From Pleurodeles waltl (lineage: Eukaryota > Chordata > Amphibia > Caudata > Salamandridae): a DNA stretch of 64,000 nt. The first letter of the stretch is position 1. Each line of letters opens with the position of its first letter. Location of the stretch: NCBI RefSeq assembly GCF_031143425.1, contig NC_090441.1, forward strand, positions 220,344,928 through 220,408,927. Reading direction: 5' to 3'. A program made the position numbers and the translations under genes. The notes under the pieces were generated by a model that worked only from the letters and a program-made list of their open reading frames with translations, was not told where the DNA came from and searched no databases. Positions 46,248-56,279 of the stretch are shown one piece after another.

Positions 46248-46690
46248 CTCCACTGGTTCTGGAGGGGGCTTTGTGCCCAGAGTGCTTCATCCTGCCAAGG
46301 ACGCAGGTAGTGGATGCCTTTCTCCACTGTGTCTGTAGGGGGATTTGTGCCCAGAGTGCTTCATCCTGCCAAGGGCTGAGGTAGAGGATGTCACTCTCCA
46401 CTGGTTCTGGAGGGGGCTTGGTGCCCAGAGTGCTTCATCCTGCCAAGGACTCAGTTAGTGGATTTGAATCTCCACTGATTCTGGAGGGGGCTTGGTGCCC
46501 AGAGTGCTTCATCCTGCCAAGGACTCAGGTAGTGGATACCTTTCTCAACTGGTTCTGGAGGGGGCTTTGTGCCCAGAGTGCTTCATCCTGCCAAGGACTG
46601 AGGTAGTGGATGTTAATCTCCACTGGTTCTGGAGGAGGCTTGGTGCCCAGAGCGCTTTATCCTGCTCGTGGCGGCCTCAGTAGCGTCGGA
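46248..46690. repeat. Tandem repeat, 74-bp unit, about 6 copies
   Basis: CTCCACTG (with variants) recurs at 46,248, 46,322, 46,395, 46,470, 46,544 and 46,618. Units share GGTTCTGGAGGGGGCT with the 82-bp array of A. Confidence 0.9.
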
Positions 46691-46701
46691 GCTTTTGGCG
46701 C

Positions 46702-46895
46702 TCATTGGCCTGCGGTGCTGGTGGTGGCGGTGTCCTGTTCAGCGGTGCTGGTGACAGCAGTGTCCTGTTCCGCGGTGCTTGTGTCTGCGGTGTCCTTGGT
46801 AGTGGTGCTTGTGGCAGCGGTGTCCTTGGCAGGGGAGCTTGTGGCGGCGGTGTCCTGTTCAGTGGTGCTGGTGGCGGTCTTGTCCGCCGTGCAGG
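46702..46895 (-). repeat. 30-bp coding repeat in SANT1 B
   Basis: Six or so 30-bp units encode a Thr/Ala/Asp tail such as DTAATSTTTK. Same period and place as the Lys/Pro repeats in A, different sequence. Confidence 0.88.
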
Positions 46896-49315
46896 TTTTC
46901 GGCGACTTGCCTGTTTTTCTGTGCCCCTTCCCCACCTTGGATGGTGGCGCAGCTGTCTTCCCTCTCCGAACTGTACTCCTGGGAGAGGTTTTGGTGGTAG
47001 ATGTTTTGCCTCTCTCCTGCCGGGCAGTGGCCAACTTTTTGTGCTTTTGAGGTGGGGGACTGTCCGTGGTCTGGCTCCTTGGCACCCTGGCTGCCCTGCT
47101 GCTTGGTGCATTCCAGAAGCCGGTTACTACTGGCACCACTGTTCCCGCAGATGTTGTGGCTGAGGTGCTGGGTTGGGACCTGGAAAGGCATGCCCTAGGG
47201 GACTGAAGGGGTGGGGGAGGTGAGGGGAAGAGGTCAAGGTTGGACAGGAAACTTTTTTTGACACACTGGGACGGGTAGATGGAAGGGGTTTGGGAGTGGA
47301 GGAAGAGGTAGTGATTGTAGGAGGTGTACGTTTGCTGACTTTGGGTGAAGGTGCATGGGCTGGAGGCTGTCGTGAGTTGGATGGCTGTTGGGTGGGTGTG
47401 TGGCTGCATTTGTGTACCTTGGGAGGTGGGCTTACAGGCACACTGTGGGAGGACACAGGGGATGTGTGAATGGTAGTGGGGGTGGTGAGTGCAAGTGAGC
47501 AGGGTGTGGTGGTGGGTGTGCTGGTGATGGAGGTAGTGGCTGAAGATGTAGTGCATGCAGGTGTGAGTGGAGACGAGACTGGGAGGGAGGAGGGAGGAGG
47601 GAGACGAGGAGGAGGGGGACACAGTGGAGGCAGTAGATGTTGGTATGTCTGCATGTGTATGATGCTTGCGTGAGTGCCTATGGGATGTGTGGTGCTTATA
47701 TTTGCCTGAGCTTCCCTTGTGTGTTGAGGTGTGTGCATGCTGGTCTGATGGTGTGCTTGGGATAGGCTGAGGTACAGGTGTTTGGTTCTGGGTGGAGGAA
47801 GTTGGAGGGGGAGGCTGGACACAGGAACAATGGCTGCCATCAGTGCTGAGGCCAGAGTCTGAAGAGCTCGCTGTTGGGCTGCCTGACCAGAATGAATGCC
47901 CTCCAGGTATGCATTCGTCTGTTGCAACTGCCTCTCTACACCCTGGATGGCATTCAAAATGGTAGACTGCCCAACAGTGAGGGACCTGAGGAGGTCAATG
48001 GCCTCCTTACTGAGGGCAGCAGGGCTGACAGGGGCAGGGGCTGAGGTGCCTGGGGTGAAGGAGATGCCCACCCTCCTGGGTGAGCGCGCACAGGGCACAT
48101 GCTGAGGGGCTGCTGGGAGGGCGGTGCTGGTAGGGGGGGTGGCGGCTGTACCTGTAGATGCGGGGGGCACCGAGGGGCCCGCCACCCCAAGGGAGCTCCC
48201 ATCAGAGGAGGAGTCCGTGTCGCTGGTTTCAGCTCCTGTCCCTCACCATCCGTCCAACTGGTGGCTTCTGACTCCATTGTGTCACCCTCCAGGGCCATGT
48301 GGGATGCAGCTCCCTCCTGCTCTGGAGCCACTGCTCCTCTGCCTGATGATGCTTATGCACACAAGAAGAGGGAGACCACAAAAAGGAGGTGGAAGACAGA
48401 AGAAAGACATGTTGAGTGCATGTAATACCGCTAACGTTGCCGGACACTACAGACACAGAAGCCCCTGCACTACTCTGTGCACTTTGAGTTCCCTAATTAA
48501 TCACAGGAACATGGGGTACAAGGCCTATGCCCGATTGCTGCACACATGAAAGTCACAGGAGCCTGACTAGGTGTAGTTGGCTCTGAACACAGGTGGGGTG
48601 AGGTGCCACATGGCCTGCCTTAAGAAGGGACCTTGCCTACTAAACTCGCCCTGGCCTAGGGGAACCTACAGCCCACCTCCCCCACCCAGACACCTACAAT
48701 GCGCACTGAACCAGCAGAATGAGAGTGCACTCTCCCACTTATGGCTGCTGTGATGCTCTCAAGCGCCCATCCAACTCCGGATACACCACCGCCAGGATTC
48801 GGAACATCAGGGGGGTCATGGTGCGACGGGCACCTCTCCCACGTTGGGAGGCCATCCCCAGCTGGGCCTCCGCCGTCTTCTTGTTCCAGCGACGAATGTC
48901 CTCCCATCTTTTCCGGCAGTGGGTGCTCCGTCTGTGGTGGAGCCCCAGGGTCCAGACTTCCTTGGTGATGGCACGCCAAATATCCTTCTTCTGGTGGGCA
49001 CTGACCTACAGGAATAGTACGGGAGAAAAGGAGAAGATATAACCGTCCGCACCGTCACAGTCATTGGCCGGCATCCCTACCCTTGCCATGACACACATGC
49101 ACTTACCATCGTGTCGTGCACGCCTCATTCTCCCCCCCCATCTTTCATCCAAACCACTCCACACAGGCATTGCCCATTCGGCATGCTCACAGTGTACTTT
49201 CCTGTTTGTCTGGAGGACCGTAGAGTAGCGTGTACTGTGGGCGGACCCCATCCACTAGTTTCTCCAACTCCTCTGTGCTGAAGGCAGGGGCCCTTTCCCC
49301 AGACACATGAGCCAT
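46702..49315 (-). pseudogene. SANT1 gene of Harbinger B, nested in the transposase intron
   Basis: Three exons. Exon 1 (49,315-49,202) gives 38 codons, MAHVSGERAPAFSTEELEKL onward. Exon 2 (from 49,005) has the core SANT-like helices (HQKKDIWRAITKEVW, CRKRWEDIRRWNKK) and LTPLMFRILAVV equivalents, and meets TAA at 48,741-48,739. Exon 3 (48,351-46,702) has an Asp/Ser-rich stretch, a helix SPAALSKEAIDLLRSL, a coiled coil (VERQLQQTNAYLEGIHSG), then Ser/Thr/Pro sequence and a tail of ten-residue repeats (TAATSTTTKD type). Both 5' splice donors read GA instead of GT, and frame shifts occur near 48,180 and 47,200-47,300. Likely a nuclear DNA-binding partner of the transposase. Confidence 0.72.
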
Positions 49316-49704
49316 TGTCTCTTCCAGACTGAGGTCACAGCAGCACTTGCAGTGTAGGTCCTCTACTGTCGAAGATCAGGTATCAAGTGAGTGAACAGAG
49401 AGAAAATGGCGGTGACATCCGCGGTGGTGCGTACCGTCACCTCCGGCGTACATCATCATTGGCTCCTGGGACCCATAGGGTCCAAAGTTAACCAATGCAG
49501 GATTGCGCAGTGGTCTTCGACTGCCTATCCCCTTGTCCCACCCTACAGGTCAGGCAACCGCCATTTCAGGGGGCCACATGGCATTAATTTGACTGTGTCA
49601 CACATATCTAGGCCTTGCATACAGGCATATATCGATTAAAAATAAATTATGGAATAAATTTGTGTTTACGTACCTCAGTGTTGGTTGACTCTCTGCTCGC
49701 TGTT

Positions 49705-50366
49705 CTCCTCCATAGAGCACGTCCGCAGGGGCAAGTGAGGAGATGGTGGCATTCTCCGGTGTACAGACCGCTGGAAGACCTGTCGACAATGGAGGAGCGA
49801 CATGTAATTGTCTCCTACAGACTTGATCATACCACAATCCTGGAACTGTGTGCCCAGTTGAAACCAGACCTGGTATCAGCTATCCGCCATTCCCACAGGA
49901 ATCCCCCCTCTAGTTCAGGTGCTGTCAGTAGTCCATTTCCCCGCAAGTGGGTCTTTTCAAACAACAGTGACATTGCATCAGGGATGTCCAAGCCTATGTT
50001 CACCAACGTGTTGTCCAGAGTGTTGTCTGCCCTGCTGAAACACATGCGCAGCTACATCGTGTTCCCTCAGGTGGAGGATTTGCCTACAGTGAAAGGTGAC
50101 TTCTATGCCCTTGGACATATCCTCAACATCATAGGTGCTATTGATGGCACACATGTGGCCTTGGTCCCCCCGCAGGAGTGAATAGGTGTACAGAAACCGG
50201 AAGAGTTACCATTCTATGAATGTGCAGATGGTGTGTTTGGCCGACCAGTACGTCTCCCATGTGAATGCCAAGTTTCCTGGCTCAGTGCATGACGCTTACA
50301 TTCTGCGGAATAGCAGCATCCCTTATGAGAAGGGGCAACTCCAGAGGCACCGTGTGTGGCTATTAG
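49705..50366 (+). pseudogene. Harbinger B transposase, exon 2
   Basis: HARBI1-type DDE nuclease. The acceptor lies between about 49,705 and 49,735. Reading: HSPVYRPLEDL, ASGMSKPMFTNVL, FPQVEDLPTVKGDFY, IGAIDGTHVALVPP (first catalytic Asp in DGTH), then a frameshift near 50,180 to NRKSYHSMNVQMV and FPGSVHDAYILRNSS (second catalytic Asp). The exon ends at TTAG before GTGAGG (50,367). The frameshift is the one clear break, though the upstream frame is open into the intron. Confidence 0.82.
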
Positions 50367-50464
50367 GTGAGGACATGGACCCAATACAGTGTGACTAGTT
50401 TTCTGGGTCTGGGGATGTCCCTAAGAGTTAGTGTGTGTCTAACAGTTGTCCCTCGACATTGCAG
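50367..50464 (+). other. Transposase intron, 98 bp
   Basis: GTGAGG donor and TTGCAG-type acceptor (CATTGCAG). The flanking frames join as GWLLG...DSGYPNLSW-like sequence. Confidence 0.7.
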
Positions 50465-50778
50465 ATGACTCTGGTTACCCCAACCTGTCATGGCTACTGA
50501 CCCCAGTGAGGAATCCCAGGACACGGGCAGAGGAACGCTACAATGATTCACATGGGCGAACTAGGAGGATTATAGAAAGGACCTTCGGCCTCCTGAAGGC
50601 CAGGTTCAGGTGCCTCCATATGACAGGTGGTTCCCTGTTCTCATCAAAGAAGGTGTGCCATGTCATCCTGGCCTGCTGTATGCTTCACAACTTGGCTTTG
50701 CGACGACAGGTGCCTTTTCTGAAGGAGGATGGTCCGGATGGAGGTGTTGAGGCAGCTGTGGAGCCTGTGGACAGTTAA
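50465..50778 (+). CDS. Harbinger B transposase, exon 3
   Basis: Open to TAA 50,776-50,778. DSGYPNLSWLLTPVRNPRTR, then HGRTRRIIERTFGLLKARF with the third catalytic acid (Glu of IIERTFG), CLHMTGG and VILACCMLHNLALRRQVPF. The acidic tail ends VEPVDS. This is the best preserved piece of the enzyme. Confidence 0.85.
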
Positions 50779-51356
50779 GACGAGGAAGCAGGAGAAGAGG
50801 ACATAGACAACAGGAACACGGTGATTAATCAATACTTCTAGTGAGACACTGCCTGCTACATCAAATTTAATTATTCTACCTCTCATCTGTTTGTCACTTT
50901 CACCCAGTGTATGGACCCTGATTTGTCACTTTCCCTTTCAATTTCACAGATGTGGGTCCCACTGTGTGACATATGCTTTGTTTCCGCATGGACTAGAGCT
51001 GTGTGGCATAGGTATGTTGACAATACATTGGATATAGCATTTTTCCACAGTTATTGCAAATACACATTTTCGAAAGCACAGACTGACTCCAGATTGTTTT
51101 GTGATTTAAGGGTGTTTATTTAAGTGCAAAATAGTGGAGGGGGTTGTAAATTGGTCAGGGGTGATGGTGGAGGAATGTCCATGGCAGAGTTCAGTCTATT
51201 AGTCTCACAGGTACATTGTGCAAAGGGGCATAGGAAGTGGAGCTAGGGTAGTTTAAGAATGGACAGGGTGACAAAGTGGGACAGAAGGATGACATTCAGG
51301 GTGGTCTCATTTCTTGGTGGGGGTCTTGGCATTGTTCTCTGTCTTTGTCCTGGATC
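50779..51356. other. Spacer between transposase and SANT2 in Harbinger B
   Basis: Convergent gene ends. Nothing else is supported. Confidence 0.45.
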
Positions 51357-52811
51357 TCAGGGACCGTTTGCGGGGTGGTTCTCCATCTGCAGGAGGTGGG
51401 GTGCTGATGTCGTGGTCCTGAGGCAGTGCCTCCTGTCCACTAGCGCCGCAGAGGTGGTGGGCAGTTCATCGTCCAGGCTAGTGTCAGGGGCCCCTTGTTG
51501 TGCCATAGTGTCCCTCCTGGTGTTGATGAGTTCCTTCAGCACCCCTACAATGGTGCCCAGGGTGGTATTGATGGATTTGAGTTCCTCCCTGAACCCCAAA
51601 TACTGTTCCTCCTGCAGCAGCTGGGTCTCCTGAAACTTGGCCGGCACCGTTGCCATCGTCTCCTGGGAATGGTGGTAGGCTCCCATGATGTTGGAGAGGG
51701 CCTCGTGGAGAGTGCATTCCCTGGGCCTGTCCTCCCCCTGTCACACAGCAGCCCTCCAACTTCCCCTGTGTTCCTGGGCCTCTGTCCCCTGAACCGTGAG
51801 CCCACTACCACTGCCCCCAGGTCCCTGGTGTTGTTGGGGTGGTGGGTTAGCCTGGGTTCCCTGTAGTGGTGGACACACTGCTGCTTGACAGAGGTATGGG
51901 CCCGCTGGGTGGGTGCTGTGCTGGTGTTTCCAGAGGGGGGAAACTCTGTAGTGGCCTGTGACTGTACGAGGGAAACCGACTGTCCCGAGGTCCCAAATGG
52001 GCCGGGCTGGTCATCTAGATCCAGTTGAACAGAGCTGCTGTCATCACTGTGGGCCTCTTCTGTGGGTGTAGTGGACATGTCTGGACCCTCCTGTCCGGTG
52101 ACGTTGGGTAAGGGTCCTGCAGGGATGTCGAGGCATGATTATTGAATCTGTATGTGCTATGGTGTGCAATGGGTGGGTGACCCTGTACCCAGTGCTTGCA
52201 TTCTTGTGTGGAACCTTGTGTGATAATGGTTTAGGGGGTGCATGGGTATGTGCAGTGGCCATGCCTTGGTGATGGGCGTCCATGCTTTGGTGTTTCAGGC
52301 AGGGCTTGGGTATGAGATGTGTGGTTTGTGATAGTGGCACATGTGTGAGGAGTTTGAGTGATGGGGTGAGGGTGGGGATATGTGATAGCATGCAGGTAGG
52401 GTGGGGGATGAAGTAGTTAAGATTTGACTTACCAGAGTCCATTCTTCCAGCTACTCCTGAGAGGCCCTCAGGATGCAGTATAGCCAAGACTTGCTCCTCT
52501 CATGTTGTTAGTTGTGGGGGAGGAGGTGTGGGTCCGCCGCCAGTCCTCTGAACTGCAATCTGGTGTCTAGAGACCACAGAACACACCTTCCCCCATAGGT
52601 CGTTCCACCTCTTCCTGATGTCATCCCATGTTCTTGGGTGCTGTCCCACTGCGTTGACCCTGTCCACAATTCTGCGCCATAGCTCCATCTTCCTAGCTAT
52701 GGTGGTGTGCTGCACCTGTGATCTGAATAGCTGTGGCTCGACCCGTATGATTTCCTCCACCATGACCCTGAGCTCCTCCTCAGAAAACCTTGGGTGTCTT
52801 TGCGGTGCCAT
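51357..52811 (-). pseudogene. SANT2 (NAIF1-like) gene of Harbinger B
   Basis: Exon 1 (52,811-52,433) starts MAPQRHPRFSEEELRVMVEE and carries a complete NAIF1-like Myb/SANT domain: VEPQLFRSQ, ELWRRIVDRVNAVG, WDDIRKRWNDLWGKV. TGA at 52,502-52,500 interrupts it before the donor GTAAGT (52,432-52,431). Exon 2 (52,116-51,357) encodes an acidic linker (EEAHSDDSSSVQLDLDDQPG) and a coiled coil (FQETQLLQEEQYLGFREELK) that could mediate oligomerisation. The TGA may be a CGA to TGA (CpG) change. Human NAIF1 is known to derive from such a Harbinger Myb-like protein and to bind HARBI1. Confidence 0.78.
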
Positions 52812-53381
52812 GGGGTGGTGTGGGTGATGTGTGGGGTGGTGTGTGTTGTGATGGGATGTGTTTGTGTGTGTTGTCTGAGGTGCGTGGATGTTGTGTGAGT
52901 GATGGTGTTGAGTGCCTATGGATGCTAGTGTTGTTTCTGGTGGTGTCAATCTCTGGCCTTCTGTCGCAATGTTTGTCGTAGGGGTTTGTGGGTGATGTGG
53001 GTGTGTGTTTTATATTCTATTAGATGTGTGGGAGTGGTGTGTGAATGTGTATCAGGTGTGTGTATTTGGAATTGTCCAATGTGGTGGTGTTTTGTGCACA
53101 GCGGTGTGTACGGCCAATGGAATACCGCGGTTGAAAGACTGCCGCGTGGATTCGTGGGTCGTGATAGTGTGGGCGTATTCCTGTTGGCGTGGCGGTGTCG
53201 GTTTTGTTATCGCCAGTTTATCACTGACCTTTGATGTGGCGGACTTATGTGGGTGTCTAAATTTTGGCGGATTCCGAGCTGTGGGTCGTAATATCTGTGG
53301 CGGAATTCCGCGGCGGTGTGTTTGCGGTCTTCGGCACGGCAGTAAGCAAATTTTACCGCCAATGTTGTAATGATCCCCAAT

Positions 53382-53910
53382 GTGTGCTTTTGCTCAATTG
53401 CAGACTGAAGAGGCCATAGTAACTTAAACACCACTGTAGCTGTAATGCGATCATGGCAATGCCCATTTGACTTACCAGCGCCCATCCATACCACTGCATC
53501 TCCCCCTGCTCCATCTGCCCCCGGTAGCTGTGGCTATAAAAATACAGTATACAGTTTTCAGATGCCAGGTCCCATTTTAATTTGTTTTAATCAAAAAAAT
53601 ACAGCAATTGTTTCAGTTCGGTTACCATTGCAGTATCTTCTGTCAAAAATCTCGCTCTGGGCATTTTGTTGGAATGTTAGAAAAGCCAGGTGTCAAGTCA
53701 CCCAAAAGCTTTGCGATAGCCTATAACTGGCGGTGACTCAGAATCATTGAAGGGCAACGAAGGGATGGAATACAAAATGGTCAATAAAAAACAGAAAAAA
53801 GATAATGCAGGGATAACAGGAATTAAACAAAACTTGGATAGGGGACTTGGAAAAAAGGGACAAGGCAAAATTAAAAGTAGTATAAAAGTGGGGAGAGGTA
53901 AAAGTTAGGG
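53382..53910 (-). pseudogene. Exon-like remnant, unknown gene
   Basis: On the - strand, about 53,540-53,486 reads a short open segment (SYRGQMEQGEMQWYGWAL) followed by GTAAGT. This suggests a residual exon of another transposon gene. No family is recognised. The rest has no features. Confidence 0.25.
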
Positions 53911-53911
53911 A

Positions 53912-53963
<52 letters not shown>

Positions 53964-53992
53964 TAATAATAATAATAATAATAATAATAAAA
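53911..53992. repeat. (AAT)n microsatellite
   Basis: About 27 AAT units with one interruption (AATATAAT). Confidence 0.97.
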
Positions 53993-55070
53993 TATAGGGC
54001 TTACTGGGATGTGCAGAGTCATCAGCATCGGTGCTGGTGGTCGGCCCCTCCCCACCTCCTAGCGGTCCCGCCGGTGCTGTGCTTAACTTCTTGCCCTTGG
54101 GTCCTGACTTAAGATTAGAAAGAAGATAAAAAATATATTAATGGTACAATTAGTCTCCACAAATGTATTATATAACAAGCAAATGCCATAACATTGAACT
54201 TAAATCAGATCAGATTGCCTATGGTATTATACTAGTATGATCAACTATCGTTGAGTTGGCCATACTCCTAAAATCTCTATTACAAATTTCCTTAACAAAA
54301 ACTACATTTGGAACTAATGCTTTGCATTTGCAATGAATAATCTTTCATTCTATTCTCATTTCTCAAGCCCTTTCATGGACCAACTCAGTCTCCATTTGTT
54401 GCAATGCATGCACACTCGCATCACTGTAAAATTGCTTGGCACTGTACAAGCTACATCAAGTCACAGAGAACGCTAACTCACTGATATCACTAATTCATTA
54501 TGGAGGCAGGAGGACAGAGGAATCTGCATTGCAATGGCTTCTTAGTTAATCAGGCAACACTTTGCCTCCAAGTTCGTTGATGTAGCACCATACACCTGCC
54601 TAGCTCTAACTGGATCACATAGTAAATAATATTCTTAACGTAAACTAAACGTAACTTACCTAGTGGAAGCTGCATGCTATTCGGAAAGTTAGCGTTGTAG
54701 AACAAATACACAATAAAAATATAATATTCATCAAGTCCCAGGATCTCGACGCCTAGCAGGTCGAGCGCATCCTGCTCCTGGTTGATAATATACACCCAGC
54801 AGAGAATCAGCTGGTGGGTGGTGCGCTGGACCTGCGTGGCAGACTTGACCAACTGGTGCACACGAGCCAAGCGCTGCTGAAGCTCCCACAGAGGTAACTG
54901 CTTCCAGCATGGAGGGGAGGTCATGCTGCTCATTAAAAAAACAGTGCTGTCCCCTCCTCCTCGCTGAAGAGTGGCCAAGAAACAGGAGGAAATAAGGGAA
55001 AAATAGACAATAGTACAAAAAACACCAAAAAAAGTAATGCACCGTAAAATAATGAGACACAAAGAAACAC
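53993..55070 (-). pseudogene. Unrecognised - strand coding-like segments
   Basis: About 54,110-54,000 reads KKLSTAPAGPLGGGEGPTT and on to TSTDADDS, like an acidic linker. 54,920-54,730 reads LQQRLARVHQLVKSATQVQ and HQLILCWVYIINQEQDALD, a likely coiled coil. Acidic linker plus coil echoes the accessory proteins of the Harbinger elements, so these may be remnants of a fourth, older element. 170 codons (55,062-54,550) are open. The relationship is inferred and weak. Confidence 0.35.
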
Positions 55071-55393
55071 ACTAATACAATAAATTAAAACATAGTGGTA
55101 GATAAAGTGTGGGGTGTGGGATTACAAAGAGTGGGGGAAAATCGAAGTAGAAGGCCCAGCACCATAAACAGAGTGAAAAACAAGATTGCTGTGCCCATGC
55201 GCACAGTGTGCTGGCGTGCGCCCTCAATTTTGAACACAAATATGTACCATGCGTTTCGTTTGACTTCAAACGCAACACGAACAGTAACAACAAAGATCTC
55301 AACCCACTAGCGGAACTCCATCTAGCACAGCAGTTTTTTTGCCACTTTGCGGAGTTCTGCGAAGCTTAACTCCATGCACCCCACCCAGGCCTA
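55071..55393. other. Unassigned sequence
   Basis: No gene or repeat structure was recognised. Confidence 0.4.
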
Positions 55394-55619
55394 GTTTTCA
55401 TCTGTCTTCCTTGCACGTATATTTGCGTGCAGGGAAGACAGATGAAAACATTGCTTCTACATGCAGGGAGCTGCTAGTTAAAGCAGCTCCCTGCTTTTGG
55501 GAGCAATGCCGGCTCCCACAGGACGTGGGGATACATCTAGGACTGCGGGGCCTTGAGGCTCACCCCGGGGTCCTGTCACTCGCTCTCTCACTCGCTTTCA
55601 TCCCATAATGGGATGAAAG
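55394..55619. repeat. Three hairpins in a row
   Basis: 55,394-55,449 (24-bp arms, one mismatch, 8-base loop), 55,463-55,494 (13-bp perfect arms) and 55,595-55,619 (11-bp perfect arms). No ends or duplications were identified. Confidence 0.8.
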
Positions 55620-55647
55620 AAAGAATGCAAGTAATAAGAAAATTACC

Positions 55648-55715
55648 TATGGTGTAATGGTGCGGGTCACAGATCCTCACACTGAAAGTTGAGGGTTCTA
55701 GTCCATATGTGTCTG
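55648..55715 (+). repeat. tRNA-like segment, possible SINE head
   Basis: GGTGTAATGGTG (55,651-55,662) resembles a pol III A box and GGGTTCTAGTCC (55,693-55,704) a B box, 42 bp apart. The stems are poor, so this is not a functional tRNA gene. Confidence 0.3.
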
Positions 55716-55849
55716 TTGTTTTGCAACTATAATTTATTTTAAAATTTAAGGTTCATACTGAATGGTGATCTCACTATTTTTAATTGATAAATACGTTTTT
55801 CTTTTTTATTTGTCCAGAAACATTTCATTCTAAGTACACCATCCATCAA

Positions 55850-56050
55850 AGCCTAAAACACTCTATCTCTCCCCCTCTCACTCTTTCTCTTTCGCTCTCT
55901 CTTTTTCTCCCTCAATTTCTCTTTTTCATTCTCTTTCACCCACTTACGAAACCACTCACAGACCCACTCACACTCATGCACCCACTCACAGATCCACTCA
56001 TACTCATGTACCCAGACAGAAACTGAGACACCCACTGAGACACTGATGCA
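55850..56050. repeat. CT-rich and CACTCA simple-sequence tract
   Basis: CTCTCT runs followed by repeated ACCCACTCACA-like words. The ORFs in it are artefacts. Confidence 0.7.
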
Positions 56051-56279
56051 CCAACTCTCACACCCACTCTCACCCTCAGAATAACCCTCTCACACCTATT
56101 CTCAGACCCAGAGAGACAGACCGCAGCCAGCTCCTGCTGCGCATGGGCAAAAGGCTGGGTGCACCATGGGGTTGGGTGGTTAGGGGAGTTGGCTGCAGGG
56201 TCTGGCTGCAGGCCAGGCCCTGCAGCCAACCGCCGCCATGCACGGCCCAAGGCTGTGGGTAGTAGTGGTTAGATTAACC

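Larger units (their letters stand above)
45145..53378 (+). mobile_element. PIF/Harbinger transposon B, nearly complete
   Basis: 8,234 bp. Left end GAAGGTCATTAAAAC and right end (reverse complement) GGGGATCATTACAAC. The flanking triplets TAT and AAT are eroded. It carries all three genes in the same order as A: transposase exon 1 (+), SANT1 (-), transposase exons 2-3 (+), SANT2 (-). It shares the subterminal hairpin at 45,191-45,209. Confidence 0.85.
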
